A stretch of 64,000 bases of DNA from assembly GCF_900113065.1 (NCBI RefSeq), contig NZ_FOOA01000002.1:248001-312000 (forward strand), given 5' to 3'. The notes beneath the pieces were generated by a model. It had not been told where the DNA came from and searched no databases. It saw only the letters and a program-made list of their open reading frames with translations. Made by a program: the position numbers and the translations under genes. Shown in pieces: positions 8,114 to 19,588 of the stretch. Source of the stretch: Aureimonas phyllosphaerae (lineage in GTDB: Bacteria; Pseudomonadota; Alphaproteobacteria; Rhizobiales; Rhizobiaceae). How positions within the stretch are numbered: position 1 is the first letter of the stretch; each line of letters starts with the position of its first letter.

Positions 8114-9136
8114 ATGGGCGAGCGCACCGCGACGAGCACCCGTATCGACCGGGCCACCGGCGGCACGCGCCTGCGGCGTCTGCGACAGAACGACTGGACC
8201 CGGCGGCTCGTCCGCGAGACGGACGTGCGCGTCGACGACCTGATCTGGCCGATCTTCGTGCGCGAAGGCGATGGCGACGCGCATCCCGTCGCCTCGATGC
8301 CCGGCGTCTCGCGCCGCTCCGTCGCAGGATGCGTCGAGGCGGCGCGTCGGGCTGCCGACCTCGGCATCCCGGTCGTCGCCCTGTTCCCCTTCACCGATCC
8401 GTCGCTGCGTGACGAGACCGGCTCGGAGGCGCTGAACGAGAGCAATCTCGTCTGCCGCGCGACACGCGCGATCAAGGACGCCGTGCCGGAGATCGGCATC
8501 CTCTGCGACGTCGCGCTCGATCCCTACACGAGCCACGGGCATGACGGGATCGTGCGCGACGGTGTGATCGTCAACGACGAGACGGTGGACCTTCTCTGCC
8601 GCCAGGCGCTGGTTCAGGCGCGCGCCGGATGCGACATCATCGGGCCGTCCGACATGATGGACGGCCGCGTCGCCTGCATCCGCGAAGCGCTCGACGCGGA
8701 CGGTTTCGGGGACACGATGATCATGTCCTACGCCGCAAAATACGCCTCCGCGTTCTACGGACCCTTCCGCGATGCCGTCGGCTCGGCCGGCGCCCTGCGC
8801 GGCGACAAGCGCACCTACCAGATGGACATGGGCAACGCGCTGGAAGCCCTTCGCGAAGCAGCTCAAGACATCGCCGAAGGCGCGGACATGATCATGGTGA
8901 AGCCGGGTCTTCCCTATCTCGACATCCTCGCCCGCCTCGTCGACGAGTTCCGTATGCCGACGTTCGCCTACCAGACGTCCGGCGAGTACGCGACGATCAT
9001 GGCGGCGGCCCAGAACGGCTGGATCGACGGCGAGAAGGCGATGTTCGAATCGCTGCGCGCGTTCAAGCGCGCCGGCGCCGCCGGCATCCTCACCTACTTC
9101 GCACCCCGCGTGGCGGAGGCGATCCATAAGGGCTGA
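8114..9136 (+). CDS. hemB: Porphobilinogen synthase (delta-aminolevulinic acid dehydratase)
   Basis: 340 aa. Condenses two 5-aminolevulinate molecules to porphobilinogen in heme synthesis. Both active-site lysines are visible: one in SYAAKYASAFYGPFRDA (about 204-220) and the Schiff-base lysine in IMVKPGLPYLD (about 260). The segment CDVALDPYTSHGHDG lacks the cysteine triad of zinc enzymes, so it belongs to the aspartate-rich, magnesium-dependent type usual in alphaproteobacteria. Divergent from the DUF6163-like gene. The RDD gene follows after 80 bases. Confidence 0.96.
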   Translation: MGERTATSTRIDRATGGTRLRRLRQNDWTRRLVRETDVRVDDLIWPIFVREGDGDAHPVASMPGVSRRSVAGCVEAARRAADLGIPVVALFPFTDPSLRDETGSEALNESNLVCRATRAIKDAVPEIGILCDVALDPYTSHGHDGIVRDGVIVNDETVDLLCRQALVQARAGCDIIGPSDMMDGRVACIREALDADGFGDTMIMSYAAKYASAFYGPFRDAVGSAGALRGDKRTYQMDMGNALEALREAAQDIAEGADMIMVKPGLPYLDILARLVDEFRMPTFAYQTSGEYATIMAAAQNGWIDGEKAMFESLRAFKRAGAAGILTYFAPRVAEAIHKG

Positions 9137-9216
9137 ACCGGGATTGCGAAGCCGCGACCGCGACACCATGTCCTCGACGCGCCGGCTGTTCCGGCGGGAC
9201 AGGAGACGATGACGCG

Positions 9217-9684
9217 ATGGTCGATGCAACGGTTCTCAATGGCGCTCCGACGACCTGGCTCGACGAGCCGCGCGCTTACGAGGGCGTACGGTCGCGCCGC
9301 ATCCTGGCCTTCCTCGTCGACTACACGATCGTCCTGCTTCTCTGCATTCCCGTCACGTTGATCATCGGCGTCCTCGGGATCCTGACGTTCGGTCTCGGCT
9401 GGATGCTCTACGGCGCGTTGTTCCCGCTGGTCGCGCTGCCCTACGTCGCCTTCACGCTCGGCGGTCGGTCGCAGGCCACCCCCGGCATGCGCCTCTTCGG
9501 CATTCGGCTGGAGCGCCTCGACGGGCGACCGACCGATCCGGGCCTGGGTGTCGCCCATTCCGTGCTGTTTTGGGTCGCCGGCGCGCTGACCTCGGGCTTC
9601 ATCGTGCTCGTCGGCCTGTTCACCGCGCGCAAGCAGCTGATCCAGGATCTCCTGCTCGGAACCGTGGTCGTTCGCCGACGCTGA
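9217..9684 (+). CDS. RDD-family membrane protein
   Basis: 155 aa. The R..D..D pattern is visible: RSRRILAFLVDYTIVLLL (about 25-42), with further membrane segments at about 44-70 and 105-130. The middle loop GRSQATPGMRLFGIRL is the family signature that follows the second segment. AGGAGA lies 10 bases before the ATG. RDD proteins are small inner-membrane proteins, some linked to ion transport; the role here is unknown. In Rhizobiales the order hemB-RDD-bpt-parC is common, so this is core genome. Confidence 0.88.
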   Translation: MVDATVLNGAPTTWLDEPRAYEGVRSRRILAFLVDYTIVLLLCIPVTLIIGVLGILTFGLGWMLYGALFPLVALPYVAFTLGGRSQATPGMRLFGIRLERLDGRPTDPGLGVAHSVLFWVAGALTSGFIVLVGLFTARKQLIQDLLLGTVVVRRR

Positions 9685-9711
9685 CGCGGCAGCGGTCTCC
9701 GCGGATTTTTT
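9685..9711 (+). terminator. Weak intrinsic terminator after the RDD gene
   Basis: CGCGG (9685-9689) can pair with CCGCG (9699-9703), and six T follow at 9706-9711. The stem is short and two bases separate it from the T run. Confidence 0.45.
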
Positions 9712-9811
9712 GGTCGTGGTCGTCAGGAGAGCTTCCCAAGCGAGACTGCGACCATCACATTGAAGTGGCGCGCGCGGATCGGAACCGCGCGCGAGCCGAG
9801 GCGCCGACCGC

Positions 9812-10567
9812 ATGACTGCTCATCCCCAGAGCCCGCAATTCTTCCTGACGGCGCCCTCACCCTGCCCCTATCTCGACGGGCAGTTCGAGCGCAAGGTTTT
9901 CACCCATCTTGCAGGCGCACGGGCTCCGGCGCTGCTCGACCTTCTGACACAAGGCGGCTTTCGCCGAAGCCAGAATATCGCCTACCGCCCCGCCTGCGAG
10001 CGCTGCCGCGCCTGCGTCTCCGTGCGGATTCTCGTGGACGAGTTCGAGCCGACGCGGTCGATGCGGCGCGTCCTTCAGACGAATGCCGACCTCTTCGGCC
10101 ACATGGCGGCAGCCGAGCCTACGTCCGAGCAGTTCGCCCTGTTCCGTCGCTATCTCGAAGCTCGTCATGCGAGCGGCGGCATGGCCGAGATGAGCGCGAT
10201 GGACTACGCGATGATGATCGAGGACAGCCAGGTCGATACGCGGCTGATCCAGTATCGTCGCAAGGGGCCGGATTACCGGATCACGGGGCGTTCGGACGAG
10301 GGCCTGATGGCCGTCGCGCTCAGCGACGTGATGGCTGACGGCATGTCGATGGTCTATTCGTTCTACCGGCCAGACGATGTCGATCGCAGCCTCGGAACGT
10401 TCATGATCCTCGATCATATCCGTCGGACGAAGGAACTCGGGCTCCCCTATCTCTATCTCGGCTACTGGGTCGAGGGCTCTCGGAAGATGCAGTACAAGAT
10501 CCGGTATCAGCCGCAGGAGCATTTGATGGCGAAGGGCTGGGAGCGCTACGCCTCGCCCGAAGCGTAG
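9812..10567 (+). CDS. bpt: Aspartate/glutamate leucyltransferase (N-end rule)
   Basis: 251 aa. Bpt attaches leucine from Leu-tRNA to proteins with N-terminal Asp or Glu, marking them for ClpS/ClpAP. N-terminal conserved [14 protein letters not shown] (10-23) and the cysteine cluster C62-x2-C65-x2-C68 (ACERCRAC) typify the ATE/Bpt family; the C-terminal GNAT-like half has YSFYRPD and [14 protein letters not shown]. Length and position between the RDD gene and parC fit the alphaproteobacterial enzyme. Arginyltransferase is the alternative name in older annotations. Confidence 0.9.
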   Translation: MTAHPQSPQFFLTAPSPCPYLDGQFERKVFTHLAGARAPALLDLLTQGGFRRSQNIAYRPACERCRACVSVRILVDEFEPTRSMRRVLQTNADLFGHMAAAEPTSEQFALFRRYLEARHASGGMAEMSAMDYAMMIEDSQVDTRLIQYRRKGPDYRITGRSDEGLMAVALSDVMADGMSMVYSFYRPDDVDRSLGTFMILDHIRRTKELGLPYLYLGYWVEGSRKMQYKIRYQPQEHLMAKGWERYASPEA

Positions 10568-10617
10568 TCGCCGCCTCGCGCCAGGCGCTCAAGCCAGTCC
10601 AGCCGCCGCGAGACCAG

Positions 10618-12867
<2,250 letters not shown>

Positions 12868-13052
12868 GGCCTCGGCCATAGCCGAAACTGCCAAATGGAA
12901 CAAGAGGAGAACAAAGCGCGATCATTCCCGTCAGTCGACTGTCCGCTCCCTTTCCTCCTCAGCGGAAACAGCCATATTAGCGGCGTTCTCTACGGGTTCG
13001 GTCGGTGCGGTCGAATCGGCTTCGGTCTCGTCACCGTCAGAAAGGTGTTCTC

Positions 13053-14231
13053 ATGCGCGTCCTCCCGTCCCGCCATATCCTCGCGGGCTTCGCGCTCGTC
13101 CTCGCGAGCACGACGTCGTCGCTGGCGGCGGACGCCCAGGCATTCGCGGAACGCGTCAAGGCGGCGATGGCCAGCCAGCAGGTGGTTCTGGACTATTCGA
13201 GCGCCACCAGCGACGGGAACGACGTCATCCTCACCGCTGCGAATCTGCACGGGGGCGCGCCGGGCGACAGCCCGCTTCCGCTCGGCGATCTCCGGTTCCA
13301 GGGTGTCACCGGTTCGACACCCGAGGGTTGGCGGGTCGAGCGCGTCGCCCCGGCCGACATCGACCGCACGGAAGGACCGACTCGCACCCGTGCATCCGGC
13401 ATCGTGATCGAGGGCATGCAGATCCCTCCGGCGAACAGCGGGACCGCCGCCTCGCCGGTATTCTTCGATCGCATGGCCGTTGCGAACGTGACGGCTGAGC
13501 ATGAAGGCCGTCAGGTGCTTGGTGTGGATGGCGTCGAGTTGCGCACCGGCGGCGGCAACGGCACCGCCTACAGCGGCACGTTCGGCGTTCAGCGGTTTAC
13601 CGTCGATACGCTGGCGACGGGCGGCGAAGGCGGATCCGCCGTGATGGCCGATCTCGGCTACCAGAAGCTTGTGGGGACCATGACCGGAAACGGCTCGTGG
13701 AACCCGCAGTCCGGCGCCTTGACCCTCGACCCGCTGCAGATCGCGGTCGATAATGCCGGGACGTTAAATTTTGCCTATACGATCACAGGTTACACGCCGA
13801 GCTTCATCCAGTCTCTGAGCCAGCTCAGCCAGCAGATGCAGTCGAGCGGCGGGCAGAACGAGGCGAGCGGCATGGCCGTGATCGGGCTGATCTCGCAGCT
13901 CTATCTCCAGTCGGCCGAACTGTCCTTCACCGACAACTCGCTGACAAACCGCCTCCTAGAGTACTACGCCAAACAGAACAACCAGACGCGCGAGCAGATG
14001 GTGTCGGGTCTCGTCGGGTCGTTGCCGCTGGCGCTGGCCTACATTCAGAACCCGGATTTCCAGGCGCAGGTCAGCGGCGCGGTGAAGGACTTCCTCGAAA
14101 ACCCGCAGTCGCTGCGCATCTCGATCGCCCCGGCGGCACCGGTGCCGGCGACGCAGATTCTCGGGGCCGCGATGGGCGCGCCCCAGACCCTGCCGCAGGT
14201 CCTCAACCTTTCGGTTCGCTCCGGCAATTGA
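13053..14231 (+). CDS. Secreted protein of unknown function
   Basis: 392 aa from ATG 13053, chosen because AAAGGTG lies six bases upstream and it starts a clean signal peptide (MRVLPSRHILAGFALVLAS, cleavage near SLAADA). No known domain was recognised. The mature part looks beta-rich, with alternating hydrophobic stretches such as VILTAANL, IVIEGMQIP and YQKLVGTMTG, a Gln/Ser-rich region near 260 (LSQLSQQMQ), and a C-terminal amphipathic part. No cysteines are visible in the mature chain. This could be a periplasmic or lipid-handling protein of the AsmA/YdgA-like kind, but that is only a shape impression. Confidence 0.75.
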   Translation: MRVLPSRHILAGFALVLASTTSSLAADAQAFAERVKAAMASQQVVLDYSSATSDGNDVILTAANLHGGAPGDSPLPLGDLRFQGVTGSTPEGWRVERVAPADIDRTEGPTRTRASGIVIEGMQIPPANSGTAASPVFFDRMAVANVTAEHEGRQVLGVDGVELRTGGGNGTAYSGTFGVQRFTVDTLATGGEGGSAVMADLGYQKLVGTMTGNGSWNPQSGALTLDPLQIAVDNAGTLNFAYTITGYTPSFIQSLSQLSQQMQSSGGQNEASGMAVIGLISQLYLQSAELSFTDNSLTNRLLEYYAKQNNQTREQMVSGLVGSLPLALAYIQNPDFQAQVSGAVKDFLENPQSLRISIAPAAPVPATQILGAAMGAPQTLPQVLNLSVRSGN

Positions 14232-14247
14232 CGGCGGCCAGATCGGC

Positions 14248-14763
14248 GTGGACGTAGACCCGTTGATCCTGACGCTGCGGTTCGACGCGGCGAGCTTCGA
14301 GCGTTTCGACGCCATGCGCCGGCGGTACTTCCCGCCTGCGCGCAACATGCTGCCCGCGCATCTCACACTCTTCCACAAGCTTCCCGGCGAGCGTCTGCCG
14401 ACGATCCATCGCGATCTGGCCGCGCTGGCCGCGGAAACGCAGCCGCTGCAGCTGGTCGCGGAGGGTATCCGCTTCCTCGGCTATGGATCGGCCTACGAGA
14501 TCCGCTGCGACGCTCTGAAAGTTGTGCGCGCGCAGCTCGCCGAGCGCTGGGCGGACGACCTTTCGCGTCAGGATGCCTCGGGGTTCTCGCCGCATGTGAC
14601 GATCCAGAACAAGGCTCCGGCGCGAGAGGCCAAGGCGCTCTGTGCAGACCTGAAGGCTGCGTTCTCGCCGTTCGAGGCGGAGGGCACGGGACTCCTCCTC
14701 TGGCATTATCGCGGGGGGCCGTGGGAGCTTGCGGGCGAATACGGCTTCGAGCGGCGGCCATAG
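14248..14763 (+). CDS. 2'-5' RNA ligase family protein (2H phosphoesterase)
   Basis: 171 aa with a GTG start 16 bases after the previous stop. Both HxT-type motifs of 2H phosphoesterases are present: AHLTLFHK (about 37-44) and PHVTIQNK (about 112-119). Such proteins hydrolyse or ligate 2',5' or cyclic phosphates in RNA or nucleotides; the substrate is unknown. The gene seems translationally linked to the secreted-protein gene before it, though nothing shared in function is evident. A bidirectional-looking hairpin follows. Confidence 0.85.
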   Translation: MDVDPLILTLRFDAASFERFDAMRRRYFPPARNMLPAHLTLFHKLPGERLPTIHRDLAALAAETQPLQLVAEGIRFLGYGSAYEIRCDALKVVRAQLAERWADDLSRQDASGFSPHVTIQNKAPAREAKALCADLKAAFSPFEAEGTGLLLWHYRGGPWELAGEYGFERRP

Positions 14764-14783
14764 AAAAGGGCGCCGCAGCGCCC
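14764..14783 (-). terminator. Intrinsic terminator after aspS
   Basis: Six-bp stem GGGCGC/GCGCCC (14768-14773, 14778-14783) with a CGCA loop; on the minus strand it runs into TTTTCTA. Confidence 0.7.
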
Positions 14784-14810
14784 TCCTCGTTGTCTCCAAC
14801 GGTTTTCGGC

Positions 14811-16601
14811 TCAGCCCTTCGGCGGCTGCGGGATCGGACGAATACCAAGCTCGCGAAGCTGCGCGGGGCTCGCCTCGGCCGGCGCGCCCATGAGGAGGTC
14901 GTGCGCCTGCTGGTTCATCGGGAACAGCGCGATCTCGCGCAGGTTCTTCGCGCCGCAAAGGAGCATGACGATGCGGTCGACGCCCGCCGCCATGCCGCCA
15001 TGCGGCGGCGCGCCGTACTGGAACGCGCGGTAGAGACCGCCAAAACGCTCCTCGACATCGGCTTGGCTGTAGCCCGCGATTTCGAAGGCCTTGACCATGA
15101 CCTCGGGCAGCTGGTTGCGGATGCCGCCGGACGCGATCTCGAAGCCGTTGCAGACGATGTCGTACTGGAACGCCTTGATCGACAGCGGCTCCTGCCTCTG
15201 CAGCGCCTCCATGCCGCCCTGCGGCATCGAGAACGGGTTGTGGGCGAAGTCTACCTTCTTGTTGTCCTCGTCCCACTCGTAGAACGGGAAGTCGATGATC
15301 CAGGCGAGCTCGAACCGCTCACGGTCGACGAGGTTCAATTCCTCGCCGACGCGCGTGCGCGCCGAGCCGGCGAAGGCGTAGAACTTCTCCGGGCGTCCGG
15401 CGACGAAGAAGCAGGCGTCGCCAGCCTCGAGGCCAAGCTGGGTGCGAACGGCTTCGGTGCGCTCCTCGCCGATGTTCTTGGCAAGCGGCCCGGCGCCGCC
15501 GAGTTTGCCGTCTTCCTCGCGCCAGAAGATGTAGCCGAGGCCGGGCTGCCCCTCGCCCTGCGCCCAGGCGTTCATGCGGTCGCAGAAAGCGCGGCTGCCG
15601 CCGGTCTTCGCCGGGATCGCCCAGACCTCGACGGCCGGATCCGATGCGATCATCCTCGCGAAGACCTTGAAGCCCGAGCCTGCGAAATGCTCGGTCACCG
15701 CCTGCATCTCGATCGGGTTGCGCAGGTCGGGCTTGTCGGAACCGTAGCGCCGGATCGACTCGGCGTAGGGGATGCGGCGGAAGGTCTGCGAGACGGGCTT
15801 GCCGTCAGCGAACTCCTCGAAGATCCCGCGGATCACCGGCTCCATCGTCTGGAAGATGTCTTCCTGCTCGACGAAGCTCATTTCGAGATCGAGCTGATAG
15901 AATTCGCCGTAGAAGCGGTCCGCGCGGGGGTCCTCGTCGCGGAAGCACGGCGCGATCTGGAAATAGCGGTCGAAGCCCGACATCATCAGCAGTTGCTTGT
16001 ACTGCTGCGGCGCCTGCGGCAACGCGTAGAACATGCCGTTGTGCAGGCGCGACGGCACAAGGAAGTCGCGCGCGCCCTCCGGGCTCGAGGCCGTCAGGAT
16101 CGGCGTCTGGAATTCGTTGAAGCCGATCTCGTTCATGCGGCGGCGCATCGAGGCGACAACCTGCGTGCGGCGCATGATGTTGCGGTGAAGCGTCTCGCGG
16201 CGAAGGTCTAGGAACCGGTAGCGAAGGCGCACGTCCTCCGGGTATTCCGGCTCGCCGAAGACCGGGAGCGGAAGCTCCTTGGCCGGCCCCAGCACCTCGA
16301 TCTCACGCGCAAAGACCTCGACCTCGCCCGTCGGCAGCTTGGCGTTGACGGTCTCAGGCGTGCGCGCCTTCACCTCGCCGTCGATGCGGATGACCCATTC
16401 GCCGCGCACCGTCTCGGCCGTCTTGAAGGCTGGCGACTCCGGATCGACCACGATCTGCGTCAAGCCGTAGTGATCGCGAAGGTCGATGAAGAGCAGGCCG
16501 CCGTGGTCTCGGATGCGATGCGCCCAACCCGACAGGCGTACCGTGTTCCCGACATGCTCGGGGCGAAGCTGAGCGCAGGTATGGGAACGGTAGCGATGCA
16601 T
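14811..16601 (-). CDS. aspS: Aspartyl-tRNA synthetase
   Basis: 596 aa from ATG 16601 ([12 protein letters not shown]), the normal bacterial AspRS start and length; the frame is open for 115 more codons upstream but those look non-coding. An OB-fold anticodon domain ([20 protein letters not shown]) is followed by the class II core ([17 protein letters not shown] as motif 2) and the bacterial GAD insertion. The C-terminal motif 3 reads [15 protein letters not shown]. Charges tRNA-Asp, and in bacteria without AsnRS also tRNA-Asn. Divergent from rnd. Confidence 0.96.
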   Translation of the reverse strand: MHRYRSHTCAQLRPEHVGNTVRLSGWAHRIRDHGGLLFIDLRDHYGLTQIVVDPESPAFKTAETVRGEWVIRIDGEVKARTPETVNAKLPTGEVEVFAREIEVLGPAKELPLPVFGEPEYPEDVRLRYRFLDLRRETLHRNIMRRTQVVASMRRRMNEIGFNEFQTPILTASSPEGARDFLVPSRLHNGMFYALPQAPQQYKQLLMMSGFDRYFQIAPCFRDEDPRADRFYGEFYQLDLEMSFVEQEDIFQTMEPVIRGIFEEFADGKPVSQTFRRIPYAESIRRYGSDKPDLRNPIEMQAVTEHFAGSGFKVFARMIASDPAVEVWAIPAKTGGSRAFCDRMNAWAQGEGQPGLGYIFWREEDGKLGGAGPLAKNIGEERTEAVRTQLGLEAGDACFFVAGRPEKFYAFAGSARTRVGEELNLVDRERFELAWIIDFPFYEWDEDNKKVDFAHNPFSMPQGGMEALQRQEPLSIKAFQYDIVCNGFEIASGGIRNQLPEVMVKAFEIAGYSQADVEERFGGLYRAFQYGAPPHGGMAAGVDRIVMLLCGAKNLREIALFPMNQQAHDLLMGAPAEASPAQLRELGIRPIPQPPKG

Positions 16602-16677
16602 GGCGGTCTTCTCTCGGCTGATCCGGCGGGTCAGGGGTGGGGACGGGACGTCCGCCCCCCACCCGAAATTCGCGGGG

Positions 16678-16706
16678 ACAAGCGCATGCAGGTGCCATCC
16701 TGTCAA
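16678..16706 (-). promoter_or_regulatory. Possible aspS promoter
   Basis: Minus strand has a perfect TTGACA (16706-16701), 17-base spacer, then GCTTGT (16683-16678). The -10 is poor; the leader would be about 70 bases. Confidence 0.45.
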
Positions 16707-16821
16707 GAATCTTGGGAAATCCGCGCTTCGTGGCGCAGCAGCGCGCGAGGAAAATGGTGGAAAGGCATCGCTCGCCGGGTCAGCCGGTGCCCAGCCAGCG
16801 CAAGTCGGCCTATAAGAAGGG

Positions 16822-17973
16822 ATGGAGCCCATTACCACGACCGCCGCGCTGCAAGAGGCGTGCAACACCCTGTCCCGCGCCGAGTTCGTCACGGTCGACA
16901 CCGAATTCATCCGTGAGACGACCTTCTGGCCGGAGCTCTGCCTCATTCAGATGGCCTCGGACGATCTCGCCGTGCTGGTCGATCCGCTGGCGGACGGCAT
17001 CGACCTTGCGCCCTTCTTCGCGCTGATGGCCGATGACAGGGTCATCAAGGTCTTTCACGCCGCTCGGCAGGATGTCGAAATCATCCACAAGCTCGGCGGC
17101 CTGATTCCCGTCCCGCTATTCGATACGCAGGTCGCTGCCATGGTGTGCGGCTTCGGCGAGTCGATCGCTTACGACCAGTTGGTGGCGAGAACGTCGAAGG
17201 GGCGGATCGACAAGACGTCGCGCTTCACCGACTGGCGCCGTCGCCCTCTGTCGAAGGACCAACTCGAATACGCGCTGGCGGACGTGACCTACCTCCGCGA
17301 CGCCTATCGCTTCCTGAAGGCGGCGCTGGCAGTGGAGGGGCGCGAGTCGTGGCTTGCCGACGAAATGTCGGTCCTCACTGATTCCGCAACCTACGACATT
17401 CACCCGGACGATGCGTGGAAGCGATTGAAGCTTCGCGTGAGGAAGCCGATCGAACTGGCTGTTCTGAAAGAGGTCGCTGCGTGGCGTGAGCGGGAAGCAC
17501 GCCAGCGCGATCAACCGCGTTCGCGTATTCTTAAAGATGACGCCGTCTACGAGATCGCCCAGCAGCAGCCGCGCGACGAGACGGCTCTCTCGCGCTTGCG
17601 GACCGTTTCGAAAGGGTTCGAGCGGTCTAGTGCGGGGCGCGAGATTCTCGCCGCCGTCGGCCGTGCGCTGGCGATCCCGAAGAACGAACTTCCGGCCATC
17701 CCTCGCCCACCTAACCAGCCGGAAGGAACGGCTTCGGCGGTCGAGTTCCTTCGCGTGCTCCTCAAGATCGTCGTCGACGAGCGCGGCGTCGCCGGCCGTC
17801 TGATTGCTTCCGGCGACGATCTGGAGAAATTGGCCGTCAAGGGTGCGGACGCCGATGTGCCGGCGCTCGAGGGCTGGCGCCGTGAGTTGTTCGGAAACCG
17901 CGCGCTGGAGCTTCTCGAAGGCCAGTCCGCCCTCGTCTACCGCAATCGGCGGGTCGAGGTGGTGAAGCTCTAA
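16822..17973 (+). CDS. rnd: Ribonuclease D
   Basis: 383 aa. 3'-5' exonuclease of tRNA and other small RNA ends. The DEDD catalytic residues appear in VDTEF (25-29), HAARQDVEI (about 79-87), and YALADVTYL (about 151-159). An HRDC domain follows ([20 protein letters not shown], about 213 on). GAAGGG abuts the ATG, too close for a ribosome site, and TATAAG ends six bases before it, so the mRNA may be leaderless. rnd-aspS divergence is common in Rhizobiales. Confidence 0.95.
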   Translation: MEPITTTAALQEACNTLSRAEFVTVDTEFIRETTFWPELCLIQMASDDLAVLVDPLADGIDLAPFFALMADDRVIKVFHAARQDVEIIHKLGGLIPVPLFDTQVAAMVCGFGESIAYDQLVARTSKGRIDKTSRFTDWRRRPLSKDQLEYALADVTYLRDAYRFLKAALAVEGRESWLADEMSVLTDSATYDIHPDDAWKRLKLRVRKPIELAVLKEVAAWREREARQRDQPRSRILKDDAVYEIAQQQPRDETALSRLRTVSKGFERSSAGREILAAVGRALAIPKNELPAIPRPPNQPEGTASAVEFLRVLLKIVVDERGVAGRLIASGDDLEKLAVKGADADVPALEGWRRELFGNRALELLEGQSALVYRNRRVEVVKL

Positions 17974-18012
17974 CCGTTACGGCCGAGCCAATGGGTCCGA
18001 CCGGTGGTTGCT

Positions 18013-18033
18013 GCTGACGCCCTCGGCGTCAGC
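18013..18033. terminator. Strong hairpin between convergent rnd and ppx
   Basis: Perfect 8-bp stem GCTGACGC/GCGTCAGC with a 5-base loop, overlapping the last codons of ppx. No T run follows on either strand, so it may slow polymerase or protect RNA ends instead of acting as a classic terminator. Confidence 0.4.
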
Positions 18034-19588
18034 GCGCTTCCATCCGCAAGGTGCGCTCAACGATGCGGGCGAACGCCTGGAGCCGGGCTTCGGGGCGCTC
18101 GCCGATCAGGCCAGCGAGATCTTTCGGCACGACCAGCGTGAAGCCGCCTCGCGGATCTTGAGCCCACCGCAGACGCTCCAGAACACCCGGCATTGCCGCG
18201 GTCAGGAGATAGGTGACGCGGACGAGGCCCGCAAAAACCCTCGCAAGGTGGATCATCCGCGCGTCGACGATGCTGCTCAGCCGCTGAACGTCAACGGGGT
18301 CGAACTCGCCCTCGTAGCGGTAATAGTTCGCAAGGCTGAGATAGGCTCGGCCCGGATGATCGACCGCCGGGAACGCGGCGTTCAGCACCAGCGAGTAGGC
18401 CTGCGTCCCGCGATAGTCGGGGTGCGCGCGCCAGGCGATGTCGGTCAGGAGACAGGCCGCTTTCCTCAGCCGCTGCTCAGCCACCGACTCGGCGATGCCG
18501 AGCGCGGTGAACGTGCGAGTCGACCAGTCGATCAGCTCCTCGTTGTGACGTGCCGAGCGCGAACGCAGGAACGACAGCTCGTGCGCGGCTTCCAGAAGCG
18601 GGTCCTTCGCCTTCTCCTCGTCGCTCAGCCGTTCGTGGAGATAGCCCTCGCGCACGCCATAGGCGGACATGATGATCTCGGAGGGCTTCAGCGTCTGAAT
18701 GACCGCCTGCAGCGCGACGGCCCCGAAGGCCAGCAGCGAGCGACGGTTGCGCGAGATCGCGGCGATACCCGGCAACTTTTCCGGGTCATTCTTCACGACA
18801 GCGGTCAGGAACTCGCCAAGATCGGCCGCCTTGACGGCGTAGCCGTGCATGACGTGGATCGGATAGCCCGTCTGCTCCATGTGAAGCTTCATCAGGTTTC
18901 GCCACGTGCCGCCGACAGCATAGAACGGGCGCCCTGCCGCGATCGGGGCGAAGCCCGTCGCGATCATGTGGCTGTCGGCGATCTGACGCGCCTTGGCGAG
19001 ATCGCCGCTCGACATGTCCTGCAGCCGCAGGCCACCGAGCGGCATGGTGACGCCATTTCCAATTCGGCCATCCGCGACATCGACGATCTCAAGGCTGCCG
19101 CCGCCGAGGTCCCCGGTGATGCCGTTGGGCGCGTGAAACCCGGCGATCACGCCCTCGGCCGCGTACTTCGCCTCGTCGGCGCCCGAAAGAATGGTGATCG
19201 GGCAGCCGATCGCGGCTTCCGCCGCCCGCACGAAATCGGGACCGTTGGTCGCCTCGCGCGCTGCCGCGGTCGCGATCGGATGGATCTCGCCGACACGGAA
19301 TTGGTCGCACAGAGCCCGGAAGCGTGTCAGCGCCGCGATGGCGCTGGCGACGGCCTTGTCGTCGAGGCGGTTGGTCGCGGCGAGGCCGCGACCGAGGCCG
19401 CTCAGCACCTTCTCGTTGAAGAGCATGGTGGGGGCGCGGCTGTTGCCCTCATAGACCACGAGGCGCACCGAGTTGGAACCGATGTCCACGACGGCGACCG
19501 GTACGCGGCCGGGCATCCGCCCATGTGCCGCTTCGTCAGTCGTAGCGGGAATGCTCCGCACGTTGTCTCGCGATGAGCTTGGGAGCAT
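18029..19588 (-). CDS. ppx: Exopolyphosphatase (Ppx/GppA family)
   Basis: 519 aa if started at ATG 19588, overlapping the ppk end by 53 bases; ATG 19516, 20 bases after the ppk stop, is an alternative giving 495 aa. The phosphate loop [16 protein letters not shown] and GDLGGGSLE identify the actin-like Ppx/GppA fold; rhizobial homologues begin shortly before the same block. It releases phosphate from polyphosphate ends, opposing ppk, which is directly upstream. The C-terminal third is helical and HD-like (HNEELIDWS). Confidence 0.93.
   Translation of the reverse strand: MLPSSSRDNVRSIPATTDEAAHGRMPGRVPVAVVDIGSNSVRLVVYEGNSRAPTMLFNEKVLSGLGRGLAATNRLDDKAVASAIAALTRFRALCDQFRVGEIHPIATAAAREATNGPDFVRAAEAAIGCPITILSGADEAKYAAEGVIAGFHAPNGITGDLGGGSLEIVDVADGRIGNGVTMPLGGLRLQDMSSGDLAKARQIADSHMIATGFAPIAAGRPFYAVGGTWRNLMKLHMEQTGYPIHVMHGYAVKAADLGEFLTAVVKNDPEKLPGIAAISRNRRSLLAFGAVALQAVIQTLKPSEIIMSAYGVREGYLHERLSDEEKAKDPLLEAAHELSFLRSRSARHNEELIDWSTRTFTALGIAESVAEQRLRKAACLLTDIAWRAHPDYRGTQAYSLVLNAAFPAVDHPGRAYLSLANYYRYEGEFDPVDVQRLSSIVDARMIHLARVFAGLVRVTYLLTAAMPGVLERLRWAQDPRGGFTLVVPKDLAGLIGERPEARLQAFARIVERTLRMEAR

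Noticed and set aside
7967-9229. Long minus-strand frame covering hemB
   Set aside because: hemB on the plus strand has both catalytic lysines; the antisense frame has no family pattern.
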